From assembly GCA_964427155.1 (NCBI GenBank), contig CAYRSC010000019.1:1-37723 (forward strand): a stretch of 37,723 nucleotides of DNA, given 5' to 3'. The translations under genes and the position numbers were made by a program. The DNA comes from Desulfothermus sp964427155 (GTDB lineage: Bacteria > Desulfobacterota > Desulfovibrionia > Desulfovibrionales > Desulfothermaceae). Shown one piece after another: positions 1-8,015 of this stretch. The notes beneath the pieces are model-generated. The model was not told the DNA's origin, did not search any database, and saw only the letters and a program-made list of their open reading frames with translations. Position 1 is the first letter of the stretch. Every line of letters starts with the position of its first letter.

Positions 1-339
1 ATGGCAGGATGGTTTGTGGCAATATCTAATTCTACTACCTATCCTGTATTTACCTTTATAAGTGCAGCCCTTGTAAATCTTTTTGTTCCATCTGGGGGAG
101 GACAATGGGCAGTACAAGGGCCTGTAATTGTAAAGGCCGCCCAGGCCCTTCACTTCTCTATCCCGAAGACAGTGATGGCATTGGCCTATGGAGATCAGTG
201 GACAAATCTTTTTCAACCCTTCTGGGCCCTTCCCTTACTGGGTATTTGTGGGGTTAGGGCGAGAGATATTATGGGGTATTGTATGACCCTTATGTTTGTG
301 GGATTCCCTATCTTTATTTTGGCCCTTTTGCTATTTTGA
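1..339 (+). CDS. atoE: Short-chain fatty acid transporter, C-terminal part (AtoE family)
   Basis: The 112 visible codons match the C-terminal end of AtoE-type short-chain fatty acid permeases, inner-membrane proteins of about 440 residues. Evidence includes the family-like stretches FVPSGGGQWAVQGP and ALAYGDQWTNLFQPFWALP, followed by a final hydrophobic helix. The window opens on an ATG in this frame, but that Met is almost surely internal, because the family has roughly 330 more residues upstream; the gene is cut by the window edge. It ends 5 bp before the stop of the convergent rluB. The likely substrate is butyrate or acetoacetate-like acids, by family knowledge only. Confidence 0.85.
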   Translation: MAGWFVAISNSTTYPVFTFISAALVNLFVPSGGGQWAVQGPVIVKAAQALHFSIPKTVMALAYGDQWTNLFQPFWALPLLGICGVRARDIMGYCMTLMFVGFPIFILALLLF

Positions 340-344
340 TCAAG

Positions 345-1100
345 CTACAATAGGCCTATCATTGCCTTGCACCTCTTTATCTCCAGGCTATTAAGGGGCC
401 TTATCTCCCCGGGGGCGAGATTTCCCAGGGCGATGGGCCCCTGTTGTATCCTGATAAGCCTCGTAACCTTCCAGCCCCACTGTTCACACATCCTTCTTAT
501 CTGTCTGTTTATCCCCTGTACAAGTGTAAACAGAAGCAAATATCGGCTGGGCCCCAGTCTTTTTTTTACATCCACTCCCACTGGGGCCAATCTTTTTCTC
601 AGCCCTTTTAGGAACATACCTTTTCTCATGATGGCAAGAGTGTGTGCAGAGGGAACCCCCTCTATTTCAACAAGGTATTTCTTTTTGAGATGAAATCTTG
701 GGTGGCTCATCCTGTGGACAAATTCTCCATCGTTACTGAGAAGGAGAAGCCCTTCAGAGTGATAATCCAGTCGCCCAATGGGTACAATTCCCTTTCCCTG
801 TAAGGAGAGAGGAAGGATGTGGACAATGGTCTGTCTTCCTTGTGGATCCCTTAGAGAGGTGATGATCCCTCTCGGCTTATTCATTGCCAGATATAGAAGC
901 CTCCTTTCTTCCCTAATGGGTGCAATAGTTTCTCTATCTACCTCCACTCTATCCTTCAAAGGGTTTATTCTCACACCTAGTTGGGTTATTGTCTGTCCAT
1001 TTACCTTTACAAGCCCCTGGCGTATGTATTCATCGGCCTTTCTGCGTGAGCACAATCCCGATCTGGCAATAAACCTATTAAGTCTTATTTCTTTTCCCAT
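345..1100 (-). CDS. rluB: 23S/16S rRNA pseudouridine synthase, RluB/RsuA family
   Basis: This 251-residue protein would convert a uridine in rRNA to pseudouridine. An S4 RNA-binding domain occupies about residues 4-50 (RLNRFIARSGLCSRRKADEYI). The catalytic domain begins near 68, and the motif GRLDYHSEGLLLL carries the catalytic Asp112. The C-terminal QGINRQIRRMCEQWGWKVTRL is the usual RsuA/RluB ending. The length is normal for RluB without its long tail. It starts at an ATG 18 bp after yedF stops and is probably co-transcribed with it. RluB rather than RsuA is a best guess, because the two cannot be separated with certainty by eye. Confidence 0.93.
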   Translation of the reverse strand: MGKEIRLNRFIARSGLCSRRKADEYIRQGLVKVNGQTITQLGVRINPLKDRVEVDRETIAPIREERRLLYLAMNKPRGIITSLRDPQGRQTIVHILPLSLQGKGIVPIGRLDYHSEGLLLLSNDGEFVHRMSHPRFHLKKKYLVEIEGVPSAHTLAIMRKGMFLKGLRKRLAPVGVDVKKRLGPSRYLLLFTLVQGINRQIRRMCEQWGWKVTRLIRIQQGPIALGNLAPGEIRPLNSLEIKRCKAMIGLL

Positions 1101-1118
1101 CCTTCTCTTCCAGTCTTG

Positions 1119-1745
1119 CTATACGCGGATTATTTTAGAGGCAAGCTGAAGACTGGTAACCACATCTAACATGTTGGTGGTCTCTCCCACCTGCTTTTTG
1201 TCTAGCAGGCCAAAAAAATCCAGACAGGTCCCACATACCAGTATGGATACCCCCTCCTTTTCAAGGGAACGCAATGCATCCAAGCAGGGTCCCTCCCTGG
1301 TGGCTAGTTCCACTGCGGAATTTACCATAATGATACGCCACAGGTCTTTTCCAAGCTCTGGAAGGGTCTTTATAAAGTTTTCCATGAGTTTTTTCCCAAG
1401 TTCTTCATCTCCCCTTCCCAGGGTACTGGCTGTGATAAAAACTACAATCTTTTGAGTGGAGGGAATATTGCAGGAGTATAAGGACAGGTCCTCTTCTTTT
1501 CCCTCAGTCTCACCTGTTTTTACCTCCCCTCCTGCCCTAGCAATTATCTCAAAATTTCCTTCTATGTGTTGAATGGACTCTACAATATAGCCCTTGCTAG
1601 TGATAAATCTCTTTACATTTTCTTTTGCGGCCTCATTGTCCACTATTACCTTTAGCCCTTGTGGGGCGTCCTCCTCTATCTTTGTCTTACATCTGAGTAC
1701 TGGCTCAGGACATGCCAGTCCCCTGCAATCTAGTATATCCACCAT
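1119..1745 (-). CDS. yedF: YedF-like TusA/DsrE fusion, selenium-metabolism-associated
   Basis: The protein has two domains. Residues 1 to about 75 form a TusA/SirA-like sulfur carrier with the CPEP motif in DCRGLACPEPVLR. Residues from about 95 to the end form a DsrE-like domain with the cysteine pair in VLVCGTCLDFFGL. This order is typical of YedF, which co-occurs with selenium metabolism in many anaerobes; its reaction is not established. The reading frame can open at a GTG at 1751, but a strong AAGGAGG lies directly against that GTG and about 7 nt before the in-frame ATG at 1745, so the ATG is chosen (208 residues). No selD or other selenium gene is in the window. rluB follows after 18 bp. 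Confidence 0.88.
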   Translation of the reverse strand: MVDILDCRGLACPEPVLRCKTKIEEDAPQGLKVIVDNEAAKENVKRFITSKGYIVESIQHIEGNFEIIARAGGEVKTGETEGKEEDLSLYSCNIPSTQKIVVFITASTLGRGDEELGKKLMENFIKTLPELGKDLWRIIMVNSAVELATREGPCLDALRSLEKEGVSILVCGTCLDFFGLLDKKQVGETTNMLDVVTSLQLASKIIRV

Positions 1746-1860
1746 GACCACACCTCCTTTTTTGCCTTCACACTATGGTATAGATAGGGGGGTGTGACAA
1801 GGGGAGATTTATTCTATTTCTTAATAGAATCTCGTACTTTTAATATGAGTTATTAATGGA

Positions 1861-4800
1861 TTATGACCATTTTTTTATAAATTCCTTTGTCCTGAGCCTC
1901 CACATCCAGCTCTTCCACTTCTCCAGATCAAGACCCAGTTGATTGTTTATCACTCTGAGGTCGTAGAGCCATATCTTGGGGATGATATCCATCCCATGCC
2001 ATCTCCTGGAGTTATTTTCGTGGTATTCCCCCTGTTCTTTTGCGAATCTTACCATAAAATGGAGACGGTTGAGGATGTTTACCTCACTTATGCCAGCATC
2101 CATGTCCAGGGCCAGGAGGTTCAATTGAGGAAAGAGTTTTTTTAGGCTTCCTTCTATGCCCTTTCCTGTTATGTGGTTGGAGATGCATCCAAAGGGCTGG
2201 ATGCAGACAATATTGGATACCCCTCTCCTAAGCATGGCAATCATTTCAGCGGGAAGGAGCCATCCTTCCCCATATTGATTGGCCAGGCTTACCACTTCTT
2301 CGGTTATTTCTGCCAGTTCTCTTAGCCCTTCGCTCTTGTGGTTGAATTTGAATCCTTCCATTATCTTCTCTATCTTATTTAAGTGGTATTTGGTGTATAA
2401 TTCCAGGATAAAATGTTTTACAAAGTCCTTGAAAGAGCGCTTAAATAGGGTACGCTGGTCATAGGTCTCATTGATGAATCGCTGGGCAAAGAAGTTTTGA
2501 ATAGGGGGTAGTACCACCTCCACTCCCTGGGAGATAAGCCAGTCTATTATGTTTGCATTGGAGAAGAAGTTATATTTTACAAATATCTCTCCCACCACAC
2601 CTATTTTAGGTACATCCTCTTTTTCCACCTCCACCTTGTTAAATTCATCCACTGCCTCTGAGAGCACATTTAACAGGTATCCAAAATCCGCCCTTTCTAC
2701 CCCTATCCCTATCTTGTGGAGGTATATGGTGTGTAGTTGTTTAGATATCCCTTTTATCCTCTCCCTGGGAACCATGGCCAGATACAGACGTGCCAGGGCA
2801 TCTGCAAAGACCATCCCATAGGCCATCCTCTTCATCAGTCCCTTTATGTCTATCTCAAATCCCGGCTGGGGATTTATCTCCTCGTTAGAAATGGCCACCA
2901 CCGGGACCTCCTCAAGTCCCATTGCCCCAAGGGCCTTTCGGATAAGGGCCACATAATTGGATGCCCTGCACTGGCCCCCTGACTGGATGAGGATCACAGC
3001 GGTGTTGGAGGGGTCATATCTCTTGCTTTTAAAGGCCCACAGTATATCTCCCGCCACCAGGTGGGCAGGATAACACATGTCGTGGTTTATTGCCTTAAGC
3101 CCCCATTCCAGAGATGCCTGTGTCTGGGGCGGAAGGATCTCCACCTTGTATCCAAGGGGCCTGAATCCATAAGGGATGAGGGGAGAATAAAAGGGGGAAA
3201 AATAAGGGGCGATTAACACCCGTTTCCTGTCAGAGCTTACATAGACCCTGGACAATTTTTCCCTCCGTGGCCTTTTCTCTCTCTTTCTTATATTGTTCTC
3301 CTCCAGACCTTCCAGAAGGGACCTGAGCCTTATCTTTACCGCCCCAAGGTTGGTTATGTCGTCCATTTTTATAAGGGTGTGTATCTTCCCTTTTTCCCTG
3401 AGTATTCGTCTTACCTCATCTGAGGCCACTGCATCAGGTCCACAACCAAAGGAGGTGAGGTGTACCATCTCTATGTCTTCTCTATCTCCTATCCATCTGG
3501 CCGCGGCATAGAGACGATTTGAATAAGCCCATTGTGGGATAATATGCACGTCCTTGAGGGATAGATCTGCGGGAGAGAAGGGGAGGGTACGTTCACTGAG
3601 GACATATACCCCAAGGGAGGTGAGGAGGTTTGCAATACCATGATTTATAAAGGGGTCTATATGATAGGGGCGGCCGCATAATACCACTATCCGCCTATTG
3701 TTCTCTTTTGCCCGCTGGATAAATCTCTCTCCCATCTCTTTTAACACAAGATTTGTCCTCCTCTGCTCCTCCAGGGCAATTTCTGTGGCCCTGGCCACCT
3801 GCTGATAACCCACTCCAAACCTTTTGAAAAACAGATAGATCTGGTCTTTTAGCAGGGTCTGATTCTTAAAGCTGATTGCAGGGATGTCCAGGGGGATCCC
3901 ATACTTTTCTGGGTCAATGGCACTTTTTATGAGGTCTGGATAACCTGTAACCACGGGACAGTTAAAGGAATTAAAGGCACCTTTTACATGGTTTTCTTCA
4001 AAGACCACAATGGGATAAAAGATCCTGTCAACCCCTTTTCCCATGAGATCTATTATGTGTCCATGCACCATCTTTGCAGGGAAACAGATATTTTCAGACA
4101 TTACACTGGATATGCCCTTTTCATACATCTTGAAGTTGGAGGGAGAGGAGAGCACAACCTTAAATCCCAGGGTGGTGAGGAGGGTACACCAGAAGGGAAA
4201 GTTTTCATACATGTTAAGGGCCCGGGGTATCCCGTAGGTGAGGATAGGGGTGGTTGCAGGTTCCATATTTCGGTTAAACAATACCTCTATCTGTTTTTCT
4301 ATGAGACTTTCTCCCCTGCTGGAGACAGAGGTATGGGAACTGAATATCCTCTCACATCTGTTTCCTGTGAAGAAGGTATTTCCATTGCGAAATTTGAGTT
4401 TCAGGACCTCACAACGATTTTCACACCCCTTACAGTGGATGCGAGTAGAGGAAAACCTGATGTCCTTATCCATATCCTCTAGGAAAAGGGGAGAAAATTC
4501 TTCTGGCCTTTCCTTATATCTGGAGAGGGCGGTTATTGCCGCACCAAATGCCCCCATGAGTTCTGAGATGTCAGGTCGTATCACCTCTTTCCCCAGGACC
4601 TTTTCTAGGGCCCTTAATACCAGGGGGTTTTTGAAGGTCCCTCCCTGGGCCACTATCTTTTCTCCAAGTTCTGAGATGTCTTTTAATTTTAGCACCTTGT
4701 AGAGGGCGTTTTTTATTACAGAGTAAGCAAGACCGCTTGATATATCAGCAACAGAGGCACCTTCTTTTAACGCCTGTTTTACCCTGGAATTCATAAATAC

Positions 4801-6276
4801 GGTACATCTGACTCCCAGGTCAAAGGGGGCCTCACTATTTAAGCCCTCTGCTGCAAACTCCTCCACTGAATATCCCAGGGATCTCGCAAAGGTCTCTATA
4901 AAAGAGCCACAACCTGAAGAACAGGCCTCATTTACCTGGATGTCTGTGATTATCCCATCCTCTATCTTTATTGCCTTCATGTCCTGACCGCCAATGTCCA
5001 GGATAAAGGAGACCTCTGGTTCAAAAAAGGCCGCTCCCCGAAAATGGGCAAGTGTCTCCACCATCCCCATGTGTATATCAAAGGCGGCCTTTATAAGGTC
5101 TTCTCCATAACCAGTAACACAAGATGCCCCTATGGTGGGGAGATACCCCTCTCTCTCAAATTCCCTTTTCAGCCTTTCAATCCCTTTTTTTACTGCCCCA
5201 ATGGGATCTCCGTCATTTGAGGTGTAGAAGCTGGATACAATCCTTTTTTTCTGATCCATAAGCACTATCTTGGTGGTGGTGGATCCAGAATCTATTCCCA
5301 GAAAGAGCTTTTCTCCCTTTACCTCTGCGGGTGATGTCCTAGAGGCCCTCCACCTGTTATGGCGCAATTTCCACTTCGCAAATTCTTCACCATGGAATAG
5401 AGGTGGGAGGCTGGGAGAGGATATTACCTTTTTGCGAGAGATTAACCCCTTTATCTCGCTAATTATCCCTGAAATGAGTTCCGTGCGGCATTCTTCTTCA
5501 TCCATGCTTGCTGCCCCTAGGGCAGGAATGAGCTGAGGGGAGGAGGGCAGGATTATGTCCTCTTCCTCTAGGGACAATACACCGGCAAATGCCTTTTTTA
5601 GATATGGGAAATAGGCACTTGGTCCCCCTGCAAGCATTATCTTTTTTTCTATTTCCCTTCCCCGCGCCAAGGTAGTTACCACCTGCATGGCAAGGGCATG
5701 AAAGATAGATGCGGCAATGTCTTCTTTTCCTACGCCCCTGCTGAGAAGGGCCTGGACATCTGTTTTTGCAAAGACCCCACATCTGGAGGCAATTGGATAA
5801 ATATTTTTTGCCCTGGAGGCCAGGGGATCTAGCTCCTCTGGAGCCACATCCAGTAACACTGCCATTTGATCTATAAAAGAGCCAGTGCCCCCTGCACAAC
5901 TTCCATTCATCCTTATCTCTGGATGAAAGGAACGGTCAAAGAATATTATCTTGGAATCCTCTCCCCCTATTTCTATAAAGGTACGCACCTCAGGAAAAAG
6001 GTCCCGGATATAAACAGATGCCGCTACCACCTCCTGCACAAAGGGTATGTGTATCTCCCCTGCTAGAGACATGGCCGCTGAACCAGTCAAGGTAAAGCCC
6101 AGGGGAACGTCTCCTAATTCTTTTTTCATCTCCTCAATTATCTCCACCAATGTCTCTCTTACCTGGGTGCGATGACGGCGATAGGCATGCCACACTAGCT
6201 CGCCCCTGTTGTTGACCACCACGACCTTGGTGGTGGTGGAACCTAGGTCTATTCCACATCTAAAGAGCGTTTCCAT
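1861..6276 (-). CDS. Giant acyl-CoA dehydratase activase-related protein (two BadF/BcrA ATPase domains plus DUF2229/HgdB-like region)
   Basis: This is a 1471-residue protein. Domain 1 (about 4-260) and domain 2 (about 325-585) are ASKHA ATPases of the CoA-dehydratase activase type. Phosphate motifs are GIDLGSTTTK (8-17) and GIDSGSTTTK (327-336). Putative Fe-S ligand cysteines are Cys127 and Cys166 in domain 1, and Cys452 and Cys491 in domain 2. A CxxCxxxC cluster (615, 618, 622, with Cys641) leads into a DUF2229-like region (about 675-860) and an HgdB/COG3581-like C-terminal half. Related activases use ATP to drive one electron into 2-hydroxyacyl-CoA dehydratases or benzoyl-CoA reductases. 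The role of this large fused class is not established. Its ATG directly follows the TAG of the CmpB/HD gene, whose 3' end carries its AAGGAGG, so the two are probably translationally coupled. No separate dehydratase subunits are present. Confidence 0.9.
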   Translation of the reverse strand: METLFRCGIDLGSTTTKVVVVNNRGELVWHAYRRHRTQVRETLVEIIEEMKKELGDVPLGFTLTGSAAMSLAGEIHIPFVQEVVAASVYIRDLFPEVRTFIEIGGEDSKIIFFDRSFHPEIRMNGSCAGGTGSFIDQMAVLLDVAPEELDPLASRAKNIYPIASRCGVFAKTDVQALLSRGVGKEDIAASIFHALAMQVVTTLARGREIEKKIMLAGGPSAYFPYLKKAFAGVLSLEEEDIILPSSPQLIPALGAASMDEEECRTELISGIISEIKGLISRKKVISSPSLPPLFHGEEFAKWKLRHNRWRASRTSPAEVKGEKLFLGIDSGSTTTKIVLMDQKKRIVSSFYTSNDGDPIGAVKKGIERLKREFEREGYLPTIGASCVTGYGEDLIKAAFDIHMGMVETLAHFRGAAFFEPEVSFILDIGGQDMKAIKIEDGIITDIQVNEACSSGCGSFIETFARSLGYSVEEFAAEGLNSEAPFDLGVRCTVFMNSRVKQALKEGASVADISSGLAYSVIKNALYKVLKLKDISELGEKIVAQGGTFKNPLVLRALEKVLGKEVIRPDISELMGAFGAAITALSRYKERPEEFSPLFLEDMDKDIRFSSTRIHCKGCENRCEVLKLKFRNGNTFFTGNRCERIFSSHTSVSSRGESLIEKQIEVLFNRNMEPATTPILTYGIPRALNMYENFPFWCTLLTTLGFKVVLSSPSNFKMYEKGISSVMSENICFPAKMVHGHIIDLMGKGVDRIFYPIVVFEENHVKGAFNSFNCPVVTGYPDLIKSAIDPEKYGIPLDIPAISFKNQTLLKDQIYLFFKRFGVGYQQVARATEIALEEQRRTNLVLKEMGERFIQRAKENNRRIVVLCGRPYHIDPFINHGIANLLTSLGVYVLSERTLPFSPADLSLKDVHIIPQWAYSNRLYAAARWIGDREDIEMVHLTSFGCGPDAVASDEVRRILREKGKIHTLIKMDDITNLGAVKIRLRSLLEGLEENNIRKREKRPRREKLSRVYVSSDRKRVLIAPYFSPFYSPLIPYGFRPLGYKVEILPPQTQASLEWGLKAINHDMCYPAHLVAGDILWAFKSKRYDPSNTAVILIQSGGQCRASNYVALIRKALGAMGLEEVPVVAISNEEINPQPGFEIDIKGLMKRMAYGMVFADALARLYLAMVPRERIKGISKQLHTIYLHKIGIGVERADFGYLLNVLSEAVDEFNKVEVEKEDVPKIGVVGEIFVKYNFFSNANIIDWLISQGVEVVLPPIQNFFAQRFINETYDQRTLFKRSFKDFVKHFILELYTKYHLNKIEKIMEGFKFNHKSEGLRELAEITEEVVSLANQYGEGWLLPAEMIAMLRRGVSNIVCIQPFGCISNHITGKGIEGSLKKLFPQLNLLALDMDAGISEVNILNRLHFMVRFAKEQGEYHENNSRRWHGMDIIPKIWLYDLRVINNQLGLDLEKWKSWMWRLRTKEFIKKWS

Positions 6277-7299
6277 CTATCCCTCCTTACTTTCTCCTGC
6301 CTTCCTCTCCTTTATAAGGGGGACCACCCCCGTTAGGATATCTGCCCTGTTTTGAGGAAGGGGTATATAATCCTTCAGGGAACAGAATGTGTCCACTACC
6401 GCTACCACCAGAGATTCCATGTATCTCGGTGGAATAGGGGTTAATGGCCACATGTGTTTTTTTATGATGTCCTCTTCTTTTTTGGATAGTATCTCCAGTT
6501 CTCTGGCATTTTTTAGGGATATTGCGGGATGCCTCAGTCCATGAAGCCTTGGCCCCTCCCTTAGCCAGTCATAGAAGAAGAGGTCGTGGAGCATGGCTCC
6601 CTTTACTATGGCGTGGGTATCTAATGATAGCCTTTTCCCTATGAGATAGCTGTAATAGGATACCTCTATAACGTGCTCCAGTCTGCTCTTGCCCCGGTGG
6701 TGGGGAAAGTCTTTAAGCTGTCTAACCTCTTTATGTCTGAGGATATTCTCAACAAGTTTCATAAATTCCTCATCAAGTTCCTTTTTTTCCTGGGGAGGAA
6801 AATGGAAGAAGTGTTCCTTAAAAAGCGAGGAGAAATCAAAGATAATGGCCATTGATATAATTGTGGTGAAGATGAGTTTAAAATAAAATGGGAGAGATAG
6901 AACATGAGTCTCATACCAGGGTAAGATGACATATTCAAAGAACAGGGAGAGTATTACCCAATAGATAGAAAATTTTACGCAGATATATCCCCTGTAATTC
7001 CATTTGTTGTCAGAGTAATCCCATAGTCTTTTATGAAAAAAATACTCTGCGGCCACGGCAGAGACAAATTCAAGGGAGGTGGTTACCACAAGATAGATAA
7101 TCCCCTTTAATAGGAGAGGAAGATGGTGACATATATGGGTTAGATAGAATAGGATAAGGCCGCCTGTTCCATAGAGGATAAGATAGGGCCCCTTGAGTAA
7201 ACCAGGATTAACAAATCCTCTGTACTCATATCCACGATACACCACTTCCAGAATCCATCCCGCCACAGAGAAGAAACAAAAGGTAAATAAGAGATCCAT
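6277..7299 (-). CDS. Membrane protein: CmpB-like (putative ABC-transporter type IV) N-terminus fused to an HD-domain hydrolase
   Basis: Residues 1 to about 165 are membrane-embedded with about five hydrophobic segments. They carry CmpB/PF06541-like signatures: WILEVVYR, GFVNPGLLKGPYLILYGTGG and a conserved KRLWDYS. Residues about 180-320 form a cytosolic HD phosphohydrolase with His209, the His238-Asp239 pair, His257, His282 and Asp303. These residues resemble a metal site, so the HD part is probably active. From memory, the HD half resembles clostridial proteins with HGLxHP and KHMWPLT. The substrate is unknown. The gene starts 3 bp after the TetR gene and abuts the activase gene, so all three should be one transcript. 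The fusion itself looks uncommon. Confidence 0.72.
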   Translation of the reverse strand: MDLLFTFCFFSVAGWILEVVYRGYEYRGFVNPGLLKGPYLILYGTGGLILFYLTHICHHLPLLLKGIIYLVVTTSLEFVSAVAAEYFFHKRLWDYSDNKWNYRGYICVKFSIYWVILSLFFEYVILPWYETHVLSLPFYFKLIFTTIISMAIIFDFSSLFKEHFFHFPPQEKKELDEEFMKLVENILRHKEVRQLKDFPHHRGKSRLEHVIEVSYYSYLIGKRLSLDTHAIVKGAMLHDLFFYDWLREGPRLHGLRHPAISLKNARELEILSKKEEDIIKKHMWPLTPIPPRYMESLVVAVVDTFCSLKDYIPLPQNRADILTGVVPLIKERKAGESKEG

Positions 7300-7302
7300 T
7301 AT

Positions 7303-7905
7303 CTACCCCTTTTTCACTTCCTTTGACTTTCTGGCCCCCTCCCTACACAACAGGCCCTCAAACAAGAGGGAGACAAAGACCCTCAGACTCTCTTCCACAC
7401 ACACCATATCATCTTTTCCCCTTTCAAATCCCCGCAGGGCCATTATAATGGATTGTGCCAGTGCTCGGGGGTCCCCTATACAGAATATCCCCCTTTTCTT
7501 TCCCTCACAAAGTATCTCTTCTATAAGGGCAACCTCTTGCTGAAAGAAATCCTGTTTCACTACCTTTCCCTGGGGGAAATGGTCCCTTCCCCTTTCCAGG
7601 TTCCTAAGGTTGTGGGCACTATCTATATGGCTTAGGCGGGCAGTAATGAATCTTTTGAGTTTTTCCGCAGGAGAAGGGCCTTTTGCCACCTCTCTCCTTA
7701 TACCCTCAATCACCTCCCTCACCTCCCTCCGTAATACCTCCATATATACCCGATCCTTGCTTCCAAAGTAATTGTAGATGGTGCCCTTTGCCACCCGGGC
7801 AAGACGAGCCACCTCCTCCAGGGATGTCTTCCTGAGGCCATACCTTGCAAATAATGACCTTGCCACTGAGATTATGGATTCCAGCTTGTGATATTGAATG
7901 GCCAT
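7303..7905 (-). CDS. TetR/AcrR-family transcriptional regulator
   Basis: This is a 200-residue regulator. The N-terminal TetR helix-turn-helix is clear at about residues 8-55: SVARSLFARYGLRKTSLEE, then GTIYNYFGSKDRVYMEVL. The C-terminal ligand domain is helical and not assignable to a ligand. The frame remains open upstream to a GTG at 8016, but the added residues look non-domain. The ATG at 7905 puts the HTH at the normal distance from the N-terminus, so it is preferred, although no clear Shine-Dalgarno precedes it. A perfect inverted repeat lies 8-42 bp upstream of this ATG, suggesting autorepression of the TetR/CmpB-HD/activase operon. A fatty-acid or acyl-CoA effector would suit the neighbour, but that is a guess. 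Confidence 0.9.
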   Translation of the reverse strand: MAIQYHKLESIISVARSLFARYGLRKTSLEEVARLARVAKGTIYNYFGSKDRVYMEVLRREVREVIEGIRREVAKGPSPAEKLKRFITARLSHIDSAHNLRNLERGRDHFPQGKVVKQDFFQQEVALIEEILCEGKKRGIFCIGDPRALAQSIIMALRGFERGKDDMVCVEESLRVFVSLLFEGLLCREGARKSKEVKKG

Positions 7906-7912
7906 GATATAT

Positions 7913-7947
7913 ACTTTTGAACGATTTTTGTATATTCGTTCAAAAGT
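7913..7947. promoter_or_regulatory. Perfect 12-bp-arm inverted repeat, likely TetR operator
   Basis: The left arm ACTTTTGAACGA (7913-7924) and right arm TCGTTCAAAAGT (7936-7947) are exact reverse complements separated by 11 AT-rich bases. The site lies just upstream of the TetR start codon, where an autoregulatory operator would be expected. Binding is inferred from position and symmetry alone. Confidence 0.75.
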
Positions 7948-7980
7948 GTTTAAACATTGCTTCCTAAAAGTCAAGACCTT

Positions 7981-8010
7981 TCCTGGAGAGGGCCCATGCC
8001 CCCTCCAGGA
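7981..8010 (-). terminator. Hairpin just after glyS, possible weak terminator
   Basis: TCCTGGAG (7981-7988) pairs perfectly with CTCCAGGA (8003-8010), 5 bp beyond the glyS stop. The loop is GC-rich and partly self-complementary. No real T-run follows on the minus strand, so intrinsic termination is uncertain. The hairpin may instead separate glyS from the TetR operon. Confidence 0.4.
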
Positions 8011-8015
8011 GCTCA

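Noticed and set aside
1768..1797. Inverted repeat TCACAC / GTGTGA with an 18-bp spacer before yedF
   Set aside because: The arms are only 6 bp, in the opposite orientation to a CRP site, with no matching regulator nearby. Chance is likely.
1804..1833. AT-rich hairpin ATTCTAT / ATAGAAT between the activase and yedF genes
   Set aside because: The stem is weak and no T-run suits either strand. It is not convincing as a terminator.
3988..4482. A 164-codon plus-strand frame within the activase gene
   Set aside because: It is antisense to the strongly conserved DUF2229-like region and shows no protein features.
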